Below are positions 1-6,605 of a DNA stretch of 11,637 nt, one piece after another. The position numbers and the translations under genes were made by a program. How positions within the stretch are numbered: position 1 is the stretch's first letter; every line of letters begins with the position of its first letter. A model generated the notes under the pieces. The model saw only the letters and a program-made list of their open reading frames with translations, searched no databases and was not told the origin of the DNA. The stretch lies in contig CAYQZG010000131.1 in NCBI GenBank assembly GCA_964421785.1, positions 1 through 11,637 on the forward strand. The letters are read 5' to 3'. The DNA comes from SKLM01 sp964421785. Its GTDB lineage: Bacteria > Chloroflexota > Anaerolineae > B4-G1.

Positions 1-2
1 GG

Positions 3-1340
3 GGTGACGATTTCGCCCACCTCAGCGAGCCCCGCGATGTCGCGGTGGACGCCCAAGGCCGGGTCTACGTGGCCGACATCTACAACAACCGCGTCCAGGT
101 CTTCGACAGCAGCGGGGCCTACCTGACCACCATCGGCGGCGACTGGGGCGGTGAGGTCGGCCGCATGCGGCAGGCTGCGGGCGTGGCCGTGGATGACCGA
201 GGCAACGTCTACGTCACCGACGTGGTCAACCACCGCATCCAGAAGTTCGCCCCCGGCGTGCCCGGCTGGCGGCAGGTGAACGTCAACGGCTTCGGCAACC
301 GCGCCAACGAGGGGATCAGCTCGCTGGCGGCCTTCAACGGCACGCTCTACGCCGGGACCACGTACAACCGGGAGACCGGCGCGGAGATCTGGCGTCTGGA
401 CGACGGCTGGACGTCGGTGATCACGGGCGGCCTGGGGCACGACTACAACATCGGCGTCGACGAAATGGTCGTGTTCAAGGATGACCTCTACGCCGGCACA
501 TGGGCCGACGAAGGGCACGGCGGCGAGGTATGGCGCAGCGGCGACGGCAAACACTGGACACGCGTGGCCGACCAGGGCTTCGGCGAGCCGGCCAACATCG
601 ACATCTTCCAGTTGGCTGTCTTCAACAACACCCTTTACGCCGGCACGTGGGGTTCCACCAGCAACCACGGCGCAGAGATCTGGAGCAGCAGCACTGGAGA
701 CACGGACTCGTGGAGCCAGGTCGCTACCGACGACCTGACGGAAGACGCTGACAACCATGCCGTGACCGCGTTTGAGTCGTTCAACGGTTACCTCTACGCC
801 GGCACATTCAACTGGGAGGGCGGTGGCGAGGTCTGGCGCACGTCCAACGGCACAACCTGGAGCCAGGTCAACGACGACGGCTTCGATGACTACGACAACG
901 ATGCTATCGCCTCCTTGGCCGTCTTCGATGGTTCTCTCTACGCCGGGACCATGCACGACAGCACCGGCGCACAGGTGTGGCGTTGCTCGACGTGTGATGG
1001 AACCGATTGGGAGCGCCTGATTGACGACGGTTTCGGCAACACGGACAACGGCCAGGCTCAGACGCTGGTCGTGGTCGACGACCAGCTCTACTGTATCACC
1101 CGCAACGACGTCTCCGGTATCGAGATATGGCGTACCCAGGACGGCATCGACTGGCATCAGATCGGCCCCGATGGTCTCGGCGACAGCAACAACTTCCGAA
1201 CGTATTGGGACAACTCGGTGACCACCTTCCAGGATAGTCTGTACTTGGGCACGCATAACCCGGCCAACGGTGGCGAGATATGGCAGATGCTGCACCAGGT
1301 CTACGTGCCACTCGTCATCAGGAACTACACGTCAGACTGA
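3..1340 (+). CDS. NHL-repeat / seven-blade propeller secreted protein, 5' end outside the window
   Basis: The gene is cut by the left window edge. The first complete codon is at 3 and the NHL-like sequence is already under way there, so the GTG at 45 is internal. Numbering residues from codon 45, two NHL-type strands are visible (YVADIYNNRVQVF at 8-20 and YVTDVVNHRIQKF at 56-68). Seven copies of a 47-52 residue repeat follow, beginning at Trp 75, 122, 171, 223, 272, 322 and 370. Each has the plan W-x-x-V ... GFG ... F-x-x-x-LYAGT ... G-x-E-[IV]-WR. Seven such units suggest a closed seven-bladed beta-propeller, which is inference. The protein ends with VYVPLVIRNY at 419-428 and three more residues, a tail shared with the next gene. 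The signal peptide cannot be seen because the start is missing. A surface binding or structural role is likely; no catalytic motif was recognised. Confidence 0.85.
   Translation, partial: GDDFAHLSEPRDVAVDAQGRVYVADIYNNRVQVFDSSGAYLTTIGGDWGGEVGRMRQAAGVAVDDRGNVYVTDVVNHRIQKFAPGVPGWRQVNVNGFGNRANEGISSLAAFNGTLYAGTTYNRETGAEIWRLDDGWTSVITGGLGHDYNIGVDEMVVFKDDLYAGTWADEGHGGEVWRSGDGKHWTRVADQGFGEPANIDIFQLAVFNNTLYAGTWGSTSNHGAEIWSSSTGDTDSWSQVATDDLTEDADNHAVTAFESFNGYLYAGTFNWEGGGEVWRTSNGTTWSQVNDDGFDDYDNDAIASLAVFDGSLYAGTMHDSTGAQVWRCSTCDGTDWERLIDDGFGNTDNGQAQTLVVVDDQLYCITRNDVSGIEIWRTQDGIDWHQIGPDGLGDSNNFRTYWDNSVTTFQDSLYLGTHNPANGGEIWQMLHQVYVPLVIRNYTSD
267..1289 (+). repeat. Seven tandem protein repeats (propeller blades) within the NHL-repeat gene
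   Basis: The units start at about 267, 408, 555, 711, 858, 1008 and 1152, with the last ending near 1289. They are 141-156 bp long and are divergent in DNA but clearly alike in protein: LYAGT (LYCIT and LYLGT in the last two) followed after 8-14 residues by G-x-E/Q-[IV]-W. The sixth blade carries Cys in LYCIT, and the fifth has a close Cys pair (CSTC) after its WR. Confidence 0.8.
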
Positions 1341-1343
1341 TTC

Positions 1344-1376
1344 GAACGGCCGTTCACGCCCCCGGAAGGCTGAACG
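1344..1376 (+). terminator. Possible terminator or hairpin downstream of the propeller gene
   Basis: Two mutually exclusive structures overlap. One is a perfect 12-bp palindrome, GAACGGCCGTTC at 1344-1355. The other is a stem of CGTTCA (1351-1356) with TGAACG (1371-1376), continued by GCC/GGC after a one-base bulge, with a 7-nt loop. No T-tract follows, so it is not a textbook intrinsic terminator. It could equally stabilise the 3' end of the mRNA. Confidence 0.3.
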
Positions 1377-1421
1377 CTTAGCACTAAACAAGCTATCGAG
1401 ATCGGTGCACAAGCACCTGAT

Positions 1422-1429
1422 AGGGAGGG
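1422..1429 (+). promoter_or_regulatory. Ribosome binding site for the beta-helix/DUF3160 gene
   Basis: AGGGAGGG lies 6 nt before the ATG at 1436. It fixes that start and shows that this is a separate translation unit from the propeller gene. I saw no convincing promoter in the 95-nt gap. Confidence 0.75.
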
Positions 1430-1435
1430 TAAGCG

Positions 1436-4400
1436 ATGAGGACGAGACGGATGCTCATGCCGTTCGCCTTGGGCCTGGCCCTGGCTCTGGTATTCTTGGG
1501 GATATTGAACACGGGCCAGTCGGTGGGTAGCACCGCTCTGACCGCCGGCACGCGATACGTGGCCACGACGGGCGACGACGCCGGCAACGACTGCACGTCG
1601 CAGGCCGCGCCGTGCCGGACCATCCAACACGCGGTGGACGCAGCCAGTTCTGGTGACACGATCAAGGTGGCGGCCGGCACCTACACCGATGTGCACGTGC
1701 GCCCGCGCAACGACGCCACGACAACCGGCGTCGTCACTCAGGTCGTCTACGTCAGCAGGACCGTCACCATCCGAGGTGGGTACACCACCTCGTTCAGCGA
1801 GCCGCCCAAACCTGGCGTCAACACGACGACGCTGGATGCCCAGGGCCAAGGACGCGTATTCTACATCACCAACGAGGCCAATCCCACAATTACGGGCTTG
1901 CGCATCACCGGGGGTGATGCGACAGGCCTTCAAGGCCGTCTATGGGCGGATGCCGGCGGCGGCGTGTACGTCTTCGAGGCCGGAGTTATCATGGACGGCT
2001 GTGCGATCTGCTGCAACACCGCGGGAACTGTCGACTATGGCTATGGTGGTGGTCTGTACGCGGAGTCCAGCAGCGTCGCAGTCAGCGAGACCCTGGTTGA
2101 GAACAACGCAGCGAATACGACCTACGGAACCGGCGGGGGGCTCCACTGTTATGAGAGCCACGTCGTCTTGAATAGGAACACTTTCGATTCCAACAGTACG
2201 ACACATCGTGGGGGCGGTGTGGAGGTAGCCTACGGCAGCGGCACACTGACTGCGAACACGTTCACGTCCAACACGGCTAACTCAGGCGGCGGCGTCTACG
2301 TGGGGAACAGCGAGAGCATCACCCTGTGGGAGAACGTGCTTCGCGATAACGAGGCGAGTTCCGGCGGAGGCTTGAGCGGATGGAACTCGAACGGTTTCCT
2401 GATCAGCGGAAACAGCTTCACCGCCAACACGGGTGGAGGCGTGTCCCTAGGTAAGTGCGACGCGACGATAGTCAACAACCTGATGACCGGCAATCAGTCC
2501 AGCGACGATGGCAGTGGGCTCTCTATGCAGGGATCATCAGTGGATCTAGTGCACAACACCGTCGCGCGTAACACCGGAAGTAGCGGCGTGCTTGTGGAGG
2601 AGATGGGCGGCCCTGACCCCATAGTCTACGGCGCAGCGACAATGACCAACACCATCCTGGTCGGCCACACGGTGGGCATCAGCGTGGCGGCGGGCAACAC
2701 CGCCACGCTGGAGGCCACGCTGTGGGGCAGCGGCGATTGGGCGAACGACGAGGACTGGAGTGGCGCGGGCGCCATCGTCACCGGTACACACAACACCTGG
2801 GGCGATCCGGCCTTCGTGAATCCGGATGCGGGGGACTACCACCTGACGAGCGGCTCGGCGGCGATAGACGAGGGCGTGGAGACGGACGTCGACGTGGACA
2901 TCGATGGCGACCCCCGCCCCATCGGACCCCACCCCGACCTGGGGGCCGATGAGGCGTGGCAGCAGCTCTTCCTCCCCCTGGTCATGCAAGACTACATCCC
3001 CCTCCCCACGGACGTCCACGGTCCGGGCTTCGCCGACTACACCGAGATCACCGTCACCCTGCCCGAGGCGTACGAGGGCTACACCCTGCCGGTCGACCTG
3101 GCAGCTCTGGGCAACCGCGACGCCTTCATCCTCAGCGAGCCTCAGACCACGCTTATGGCGCAGAACGGCTTCGTCGCCTCCCCCGCGGACTGGCTCGAGT
3201 TCTTCGAGCTCTACCAGGATGCGGAAGACGAGGACCTGCCGGTCTTCGTCACCACCGACTCCGTCTACCACGTCTACCACCTGCTCTTCGACAAGATGCT
3301 GCGCGATCTGGAGCGGGAGCACTTCGAGCCCGACATCCACGTCCTCACCGCCGCCTGCCGCCAGTCCGCCCATGCACTTTACGACGACCTGCTGGGCACG
3401 GAGCTAGAGGAGCCCGCCCGCAGCGTGCTGGCCTACTTCGCCGTGGCCGAGGCGCTCATCGACCCCGAGGCCGTCGCGCCGCCTGCCGTGGCCGACCTGG
3501 TGGAGGCCGAGCTGGCCCTGATCGAGACCCACGCCGGCTTCGCCCCCAGCCCCATCTTCTGCCGTGACTGCCCACAGAAATGCGTACTGCTGCCCTGTTT
3601 GTGCGAGGACTACTCGCAGTACGTCCCCCGCGGCCACTACACCCGGAGCGAGCAGCTACGGCGCTACTTCCGCACTATGATGTGGTACGGGCGCATTAAC
3701 CTGCGGCTGGCGGTCGAGCAGGAGACCCGGGCGGCGCTGCTCATCACCCACATCCTGCGCCACACCGACGTCGACGGCGACCCCGCCGCCGACGTCTGGG
3801 CACGGGTCTACGATCCCACCGCCTTCATCGTGGGCAAGGCAGACGACCTGGGCTTCCACGAGTACGGCGCGCTGTGGGACGCCGTCTTCGGCCCCGACGC
3901 CCCCGTCACGGCCATCGCCGACCCGTCGGCGCTGGAGACCTTCGTCGAGGCCGCACGCCGGCTGCCGCCCCCGCAGATCAACTCCATGTGGGTCTACATC
4001 TGGGAGGATATGGAGAAGGTGACGCAGGGCTTCCGCTTCATGGGCCAGCGCTTCGTGCTGGACGCCTACATCTTTCAACAACTCATCTATTCCGAGGTCA
4101 GCACAGACATGAACCCGCGCATGCTGCCCAAGGCGCTAGACGTGATGGCCGCCCTGGGATCGCAGGAGGCCTATGCCCTGCTGGACGCCATGGGCGAGAC
4201 AGCCTACGACAACTACCCGGCGCAGATGACGAAGCTGCGCGACGAGGTCTCCGCCCTGCAGCTCGACTCCTGGACGCAGAGCCTCTACTGGAACTGGCTC
4301 TACGCCCTGGACCCGCTCCTGGAGCCCAAGGAGGGGCAGTATCCAAGCTTCATGCGGACCCCGGCCTGGAGGCGCAAGGATCTGAACGGTGTGCTGGGAT

Positions 4401-5125
4401 CCTGGACCGAGCTGAAGCACGACACCATCCTCTACGCCAAACAGACCCAGGGTGATATCAGCCCGCCTCCTGGTCCGCCGCCGCCTCCCGGCTGGGTCGA
4501 ACCCAATCCCAGGGCCTACGCGCGCCTGCTGGCACTGACGCGTATGACGTACGATGGGCTGGTGAGCCGCGACTTGCTGACCGAGCAGACGGAGGACAAC
4601 CTGACGGATCTGGACGGGCTGCTCACCTTCCTCCTCGACGCGTCGCAGCGCGAGCTGGCCGGCGCGCCGCTGACCGAGGATGACTATAGACGCATCGAGG
4701 ACTACGGCGACGAGCTGGAGGAGTTGACGGTCGCCGCCGCCGACGCAGAGGAAGGTCAAGACGATCCTGCGTTCGAGGAGGACAAACAGGCTGCGTTGGT
4801 GGCGGACGTCGCGACCAGCGGGGACGGACGCGTCCTGGAGGAGGCCATCGGGCGCATCTTCGAGATCTACGTCGTGGTGCCGGACGGATCGGGCGGGCTG
4901 CACATCGCCAAGGGCGGCGTCTTCTCCTACTACGAGTTCCCCTGGCCCGCGAGCGACCGCCTGACGGACGAAGCCTGGCAGGCGATGCTGGAGGCCGGAC
5001 AGGCCCCCGACCGACCTGCTTGGACGACATCTTACGTCGCCGAGAGGTTCTGCTATGACGTCTACCTGCCCGTCCTGACCAGAGGCCCCGGCGAGCCGAC
5101 CATACCACCGATACCTAACCCTTAG
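1436..5125 (+). CDS. Secreted right-handed beta-helix protein fused to a DUF3160 domain
   Basis: The protein has 1229 residues. An N-terminal signal peptide (basic residues 2-5, hydrophobic 8-25) sends it out of the cell. Residues 38-85 match the usual opening of bacterial parallel beta-helix proteins (YVATTGDDAGNDC ... AGTYTD). Seven GGG[VL] turns at 174, 204, 233, 259, 284, 310 and 333 mark the coils. Residues 456-508 resemble a choice-of-anchor Q end (GDYHLTSGSAAIDEG ... DIDGDPRP ... DLGADE). Then comes LFLPLVMQDY (511-520) and a full DUF3160 region to about 1205, recognised by LPVFVTTDSVYHVYH (601-615), DYSQYVPRGHYTRSE (725-739), a Pro-rich loop near 1010-1020 and the GG-x-HIAKGGVFSYYEF block near the end. 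The protein closes with VYLPVLTRG at 1209-1217. DUF3160 has no established function; the beta-helix suggests surface carbohydrate binding or adhesion. Each half would make a normal-length protein alone, so this looks like a gene fusion. Confidence 0.9.
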   Translation: MRTRRMLMPFALGLALALVFLGILNTGQSVGSTALTAGTRYVATTGDDAGNDCTSQAAPCRTIQHAVDAASSGDTIKVAAGTYTDVHVRPRNDATTTGVVTQVVYVSRTVTIRGGYTTSFSEPPKPGVNTTTLDAQGQGRVFYITNEANPTITGLRITGGDATGLQGRLWADAGGGVYVFEAGVIMDGCAICCNTAGTVDYGYGGGLYAESSSVAVSETLVENNAANTTYGTGGGLHCYESHVVLNRNTFDSNSTTHRGGGVEVAYGSGTLTANTFTSNTANSGGGVYVGNSESITLWENVLRDNEASSGGGLSGWNSNGFLISGNSFTANTGGGVSLGKCDATIVNNLMTGNQSSDDGSGLSMQGSSVDLVHNTVARNTGSSGVLVEEMGGPDPIVYGAATMTNTILVGHTVGISVAAGNTATLEATLWGSGDWANDEDWSGAGAIVTGTHNTWGDPAFVNPDAGDYHLTSGSAAIDEGVETDVDVDIDGDPRPIGPHPDLGADEAWQQLFLPLVMQDYIPLPTDVHGPGFADYTEITVTLPEAYEGYTLPVDLAALGNRDAFILSEPQTTLMAQNGFVASPADWLEFFELYQDAEDEDLPVFVTTDSVYHVYHLLFDKMLRDLEREHFEPDIHVLTAACRQSAHALYDDLLGTELEEPARSVLAYFAVAEALIDPEAVAPPAVADLVEAELALIETHAGFAPSPIFCRDCPQKCVLLPCLCEDYSQYVPRGHYTRSEQLRRYFRTMMWYGRINLRLAVEQETRAALLITHILRHTDVDGDPAADVWARVYDPTAFIVGKADDLGFHEYGALWDAVFGPDAPVTAIADPSALETFVEAARRLPPPQINSMWVYIWEDMEKVTQGFRFMGQRFVLDAYIFQQLIYSEVSTDMNPRMLPKALDVMAALGSQEAYALLDAMGETAYDNYPAQMTKLRDEVSALQLDSWTQSLYWNWLYALDPLLEPKEGQYPSFMRTPAWRRKDLNGVLGSWTELKHDTILYAKQTQGDISPPPGPPPPPGWVEPNPRAYARLLALTRMTYDGLVSRDLLTEQTEDNLTDLDGLLTFLLDASQRELAGAPLTEDDYRRIEDYGDELEELTVAAADAEEGQDDPAFEEDKQAALVADVATSGDGRVLEEAIGRIFEIYVVVPDGSGGLHIAKGGVFSYYEFPWPASDRLTDEAWQAMLEAGQAPDRPAWTTSYVAERFCYDVYLPVLTRGPGEPTIPPIPNP

Positions 5126-5140
5126 CCGCCGGGCGGGCGG
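5126..5140. other. Short GC hairpin in the convergent gap
   Basis: CCGCC (5126-5130) can pair with GGCGG (5136-5140) over a 5-nt loop, directly after the stop codon of the DUF3160 gene. No T-tract follows on either strand. It is the only stem I see near that stop and may aid transcription termination between the converging genes, but it is weak. Confidence 0.2.
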
Positions 5141-5224
5141 TGCGGCGCCAATCGAATCAACCCTCCTCCCTCGCCCTTGGTGCGTCACACACCTCAGTGG
5201 CTGATCCCTACTCCTCAGGCCGAA

Positions 5225-5244
5225 TACGAGGATGTACGAGGATG
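5225..5244. repeat. 10-bp tandem direct duplication
   Basis: TACGAGGATG occurs twice back to back (5225-5234 and 5235-5244) in the noncoding gap, just beyond the 3' end of the minus-strand small membrane protein gene. It looks like a local slippage duplication; no function is evident. Confidence 0.7.
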
Positions 5245-5255
5245 ACCTCCACCCG

Positions 5256-5477
5256 TCATTCTTGCTCGGCGCTTCCCGCCCCTCGCCTCTCATCGTCCGC
5301 GCGTCTTCGCCCGTCGAACGCGGCGCCAAGACCAAGGCCCAGGGCCAGCCCCATTCCGACCAGACCGAAGTAGGTGGCCTGACCCGTCGTGACGAACATA
5401 ATGGTCGCCACCCCGCCGCCGACAAAGATGCCCAACAGCATCCCCAGCTCCGTGTATCCATACTTTCGCTCGTTCAT
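5256..5477 (-). CDS. Small two-helix membrane protein, unknown function
   Basis: The protein has 73 residues. The start is the ATG at 5475-5477 because GAGGAGG lies 7 nt upstream; an in-frame ATG at 5526-5528 would add 17 polar residues and has no good ribosome binding site. Two hydrophobic Gly-rich segments (about residues 10-30 and 35-54) are separated by a short TTGQAT turn. A charged cytoplasmic-looking tail follows (DGRRRADDERRGAG). The GLGLGLG-type pattern in the second helix would allow close helix packing. It lies 81 nt after the toast-rack lipoprotein on the same strand and is probably co-transcribed with it. I do not recognise a named family, and the role is unknown beyond a membrane location. 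Confidence 0.7.
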   Translation of the reverse strand: MNERKYGYTELGMLLGIFVGGGVATIMFVTTGQATYFGLVGMGLALGLGLGAAFDGRRRADDERRGAGSAEQE

Positions 5478-5484
5478 CGTCCAT

Positions 5485-5491
5485 CCTCCTC
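5485..5491 (-). promoter_or_regulatory. Ribosome binding site deciding the start of the small membrane protein
   Basis: Read on the minus strand this is GAGGAGG, 7 nt before the ATG at 5477. It favours the 73-residue form over the longer 90-residue reading. Confidence 0.75.
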
Positions 5492-5558
5492 GATCTGCCT
5501 GAATCCACACGCGAAGATGATGCCGCATGTGGGATTACCTTGGTCGGCCATGTTGGCT

Positions 5559-6293
5559 CTACCCGCGCACTACCTGCAGGTTCACGCCGCCGATGCCGCC
5601 CTCAATATCGAGCCTGATCGTCGCCTCCGACGCGCTATAGGCCTCGTTCACGTAGACGTCGCCCCGCCGGGTCAAGCCGCTCGCGTCGACGTCTCCCAGG
5701 CCGCCGCCCACCCTCGCCTCCACGCCCACGTCGTCGGGCAGCAGCACGGTCGCCTCGCCCACACCGCCGCGGATGGTAACATCCACGTCCTGCGCCCGAT
5801 CGCCCGTCAAATCCAGCTCCACCGCTCCCACGCCCATCTCCAGGTTCAGGCGGGTGAGCGACAGGGTGCTCACGTCGATATCGCCCTCGCCGGCCCCCAG
5901 CGCCACGTCGAGGGCCAACGGAGTTCGGGCGTTGAAGCGCAGGTCCCACTCATAGCGGTACGACTCCAGCCCCAGGCTTTCCACCTCGGGCTGCTCGATC
6001 CACAACTCCCCCTCGTCCCCGGCCACGACGTAGTCGATGGTCGGCTGCCAATCCTCCACGTTGTAGGTGAACTCAGCCTCCACCAGCGCCTCCGCGCCGC
6101 CGGATAGCGTCAGCTCGCCGGCGCCCATCCTGACATCGACGGCCACCTCTTCGGCGCCGCCCAGATCGATGGTCCGCGACTCGGTCCGCAGCTCCCCCGC
6201 CCGCGTCGTCCACGCACAACCACTGAGCAGGCCAATCAGCAGCGCCGCTGCCAACAGGCCTCCCACGCCAACCCGTTCCGTCCTCCCTTGCAT
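5559..6293 (-). CDS. Toast-rack (DUF2154-like) lipoprotein
   Basis: The protein has 244 residues. An ATG 26 codons further upstream exists in frame, but the ATG at 6291-6293 has GGAGGAG 8 nt before it and begins a clean lipoprotein signal: basic residues 4-7, hydrophobic 11-23, and the lipobox LLSGC with Cys26 as the expected lipidated residue. The mature part is all-beta in appearance. It carries a recurring Gly motif: MGAGE 56-60, LGAGE 132-136, MGVGA 153-157, GGVGE 176-180, GGGLG 196-200 and GGIGG 232-236, each followed by a strand with alternating hydrophobic residues. This is the plan of the toast-rack / LiaF-C-like proteins that accompany envelope-stress and membrane transport genes in Gram-positives and Chloroflexota. 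It should sit on the outer face of the membrane. It is divergent from the YIP1/ABC operon and probably heads a unit with the 73-residue membrane protein. Biochemical function is unknown. Confidence 0.85.
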   Translation of the reverse strand: MQGRTERVGVGGLLAAALLIGLLSGCAWTTRAGELRTESRTIDLGGAEEVAVDVRMGAGELTLSGGAEALVEAEFTYNVEDWQPTIDYVVAGDEGELWIEQPEVESLGLESYRYEWDLRFNARTPLALDVALGAGEGDIDVSTLSLTRLNLEMGVGAVELDLTGDRAQDVDVTIRGGVGEATVLLPDDVGVEARVGGGLGDVDASGLTRRGDVYVNEAYSASEATIRLDIEGGIGGVNLQVVRG

Positions 6294-6301
6294 CGCGTTC
6301 T

Positions 6302-6308
6302 CTCCTCC
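6302..6308 (-). promoter_or_regulatory. Ribosome binding site of the toast-rack lipoprotein
   Basis: Read on the minus strand this is GGAGGAG, 8 nt before the ATG at 6293. It settles the lipoprotein start against the in-frame ATG at 6371. A 6-bp stem (GCCGCT 6314-6319 with AGCGGC 6328-6333, 8-nt loop) lies 5 nt upstream of it in the leader and could mask or expose this site. Confidence 0.75.
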
Positions 6309-6446
6309 ACTCGGCCGCTCATCGTGCAGCGGCTGCTTGCCATTGATGACCTCAGTCCTACCTTCCACCAAAGCCTACCACGGGAGATCGCACCGCGTAA
6401 CGGCCAGCCAGGGAGGGTCGAGCCTCGCCAGACGGGCAGTTCGCGG

Positions 6447-6464
6447 CCTGGTCGTCTGACCAGG
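6447..6464. promoter_or_regulatory. Inverted repeat upstream of the operon promoter, possible operator
   Basis: CCTGGTC (6447-6453) and GACCAGG (6458-6464) are exact reverse complements around GTCT. The element ends 35 nt before the -35 box of the rightward promoter. This is a usual distance for an activator site, and it is between the two divergent genes, so it could control either. As RNA it would form a tight tetraloop hairpin. Confidence 0.4.
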
Positions 6465-6499
6465 GACGGCCTCACCCGCGATTGCCGGACAAAACGAGC

Positions 6500-6528
6500 T
6501 TGACGCCGAGAGGACGTGGGCTTATAAT
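6500..6528 (+). promoter_or_regulatory. Housekeeping-sigma promoter of the YIP1/ABC operon
   Basis: TTGACG (6500-6505) is separated by 17 nt from a perfect TATAAT (6523-6528). Five of six -35 bases and all -10 bases match the sigma-70 consensus at optimal spacing. That is unlikely by chance in such GC-rich DNA. Transcription should begin around 6535, giving a leader of about 70 nt before the ATG at 6606. Confidence 0.8.
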
Positions 6529-6593
6529 CTGCACCATCCAGAGCATCGCCGCAGCAACGAGCAACACCTGAGGAGCAAGCCAACGTACCATCC

Positions 6594-6600
6594 GGGAGGG
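6594..6600 (+). promoter_or_regulatory. Ribosome binding site of the YIP1-like gene
   Basis: GGGAGGG ends 5 nt before the ATG at 6606. The alternative GTG at 6600 overlaps this site, so the ATG is the likely start. Confidence 0.75.
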
Positions 6601-6605
6601 TGACC

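Larger units (their letters stand above)
6294..6605. other. Divergent intergenic control region, 312 nt
   Basis: This gap separates the lipoprotein gene (leftward) from the YIP1/ABC operon (rightward). It contains the leader stem at 6314-6333, an exact 7-bp inverted repeat at 6447-6464 and the strong rightward promoter at 6500-6528. Open frames across it lack ribosome binding sites and recognisable protein sequence, so I call no gene. I could not find a convincing leftward promoter. Confidence 0.7.

Noticed and set aside
45..47. GTG at 45 as the start of the first gene
   Set aside because: The same frame is open to the window edge and encodes NHL-like sequence before it, so the gene begins outside the window.
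4136..5461. Long minus-strand open frame (441 codons) opposite the DUF3160 gene
   Set aside because: It has no ribosome binding site or recognisable domain and lies opposite a clear gene. High GC removes stop codons from the antisense frames.
6310..6446. Leftward promoter for the toast-rack lipoprotein
   Set aside because: I read the minus strand for -35/-10 pairs and found none with both boxes close to consensus. An alternative sigma factor promoter could exist but I cannot support one.
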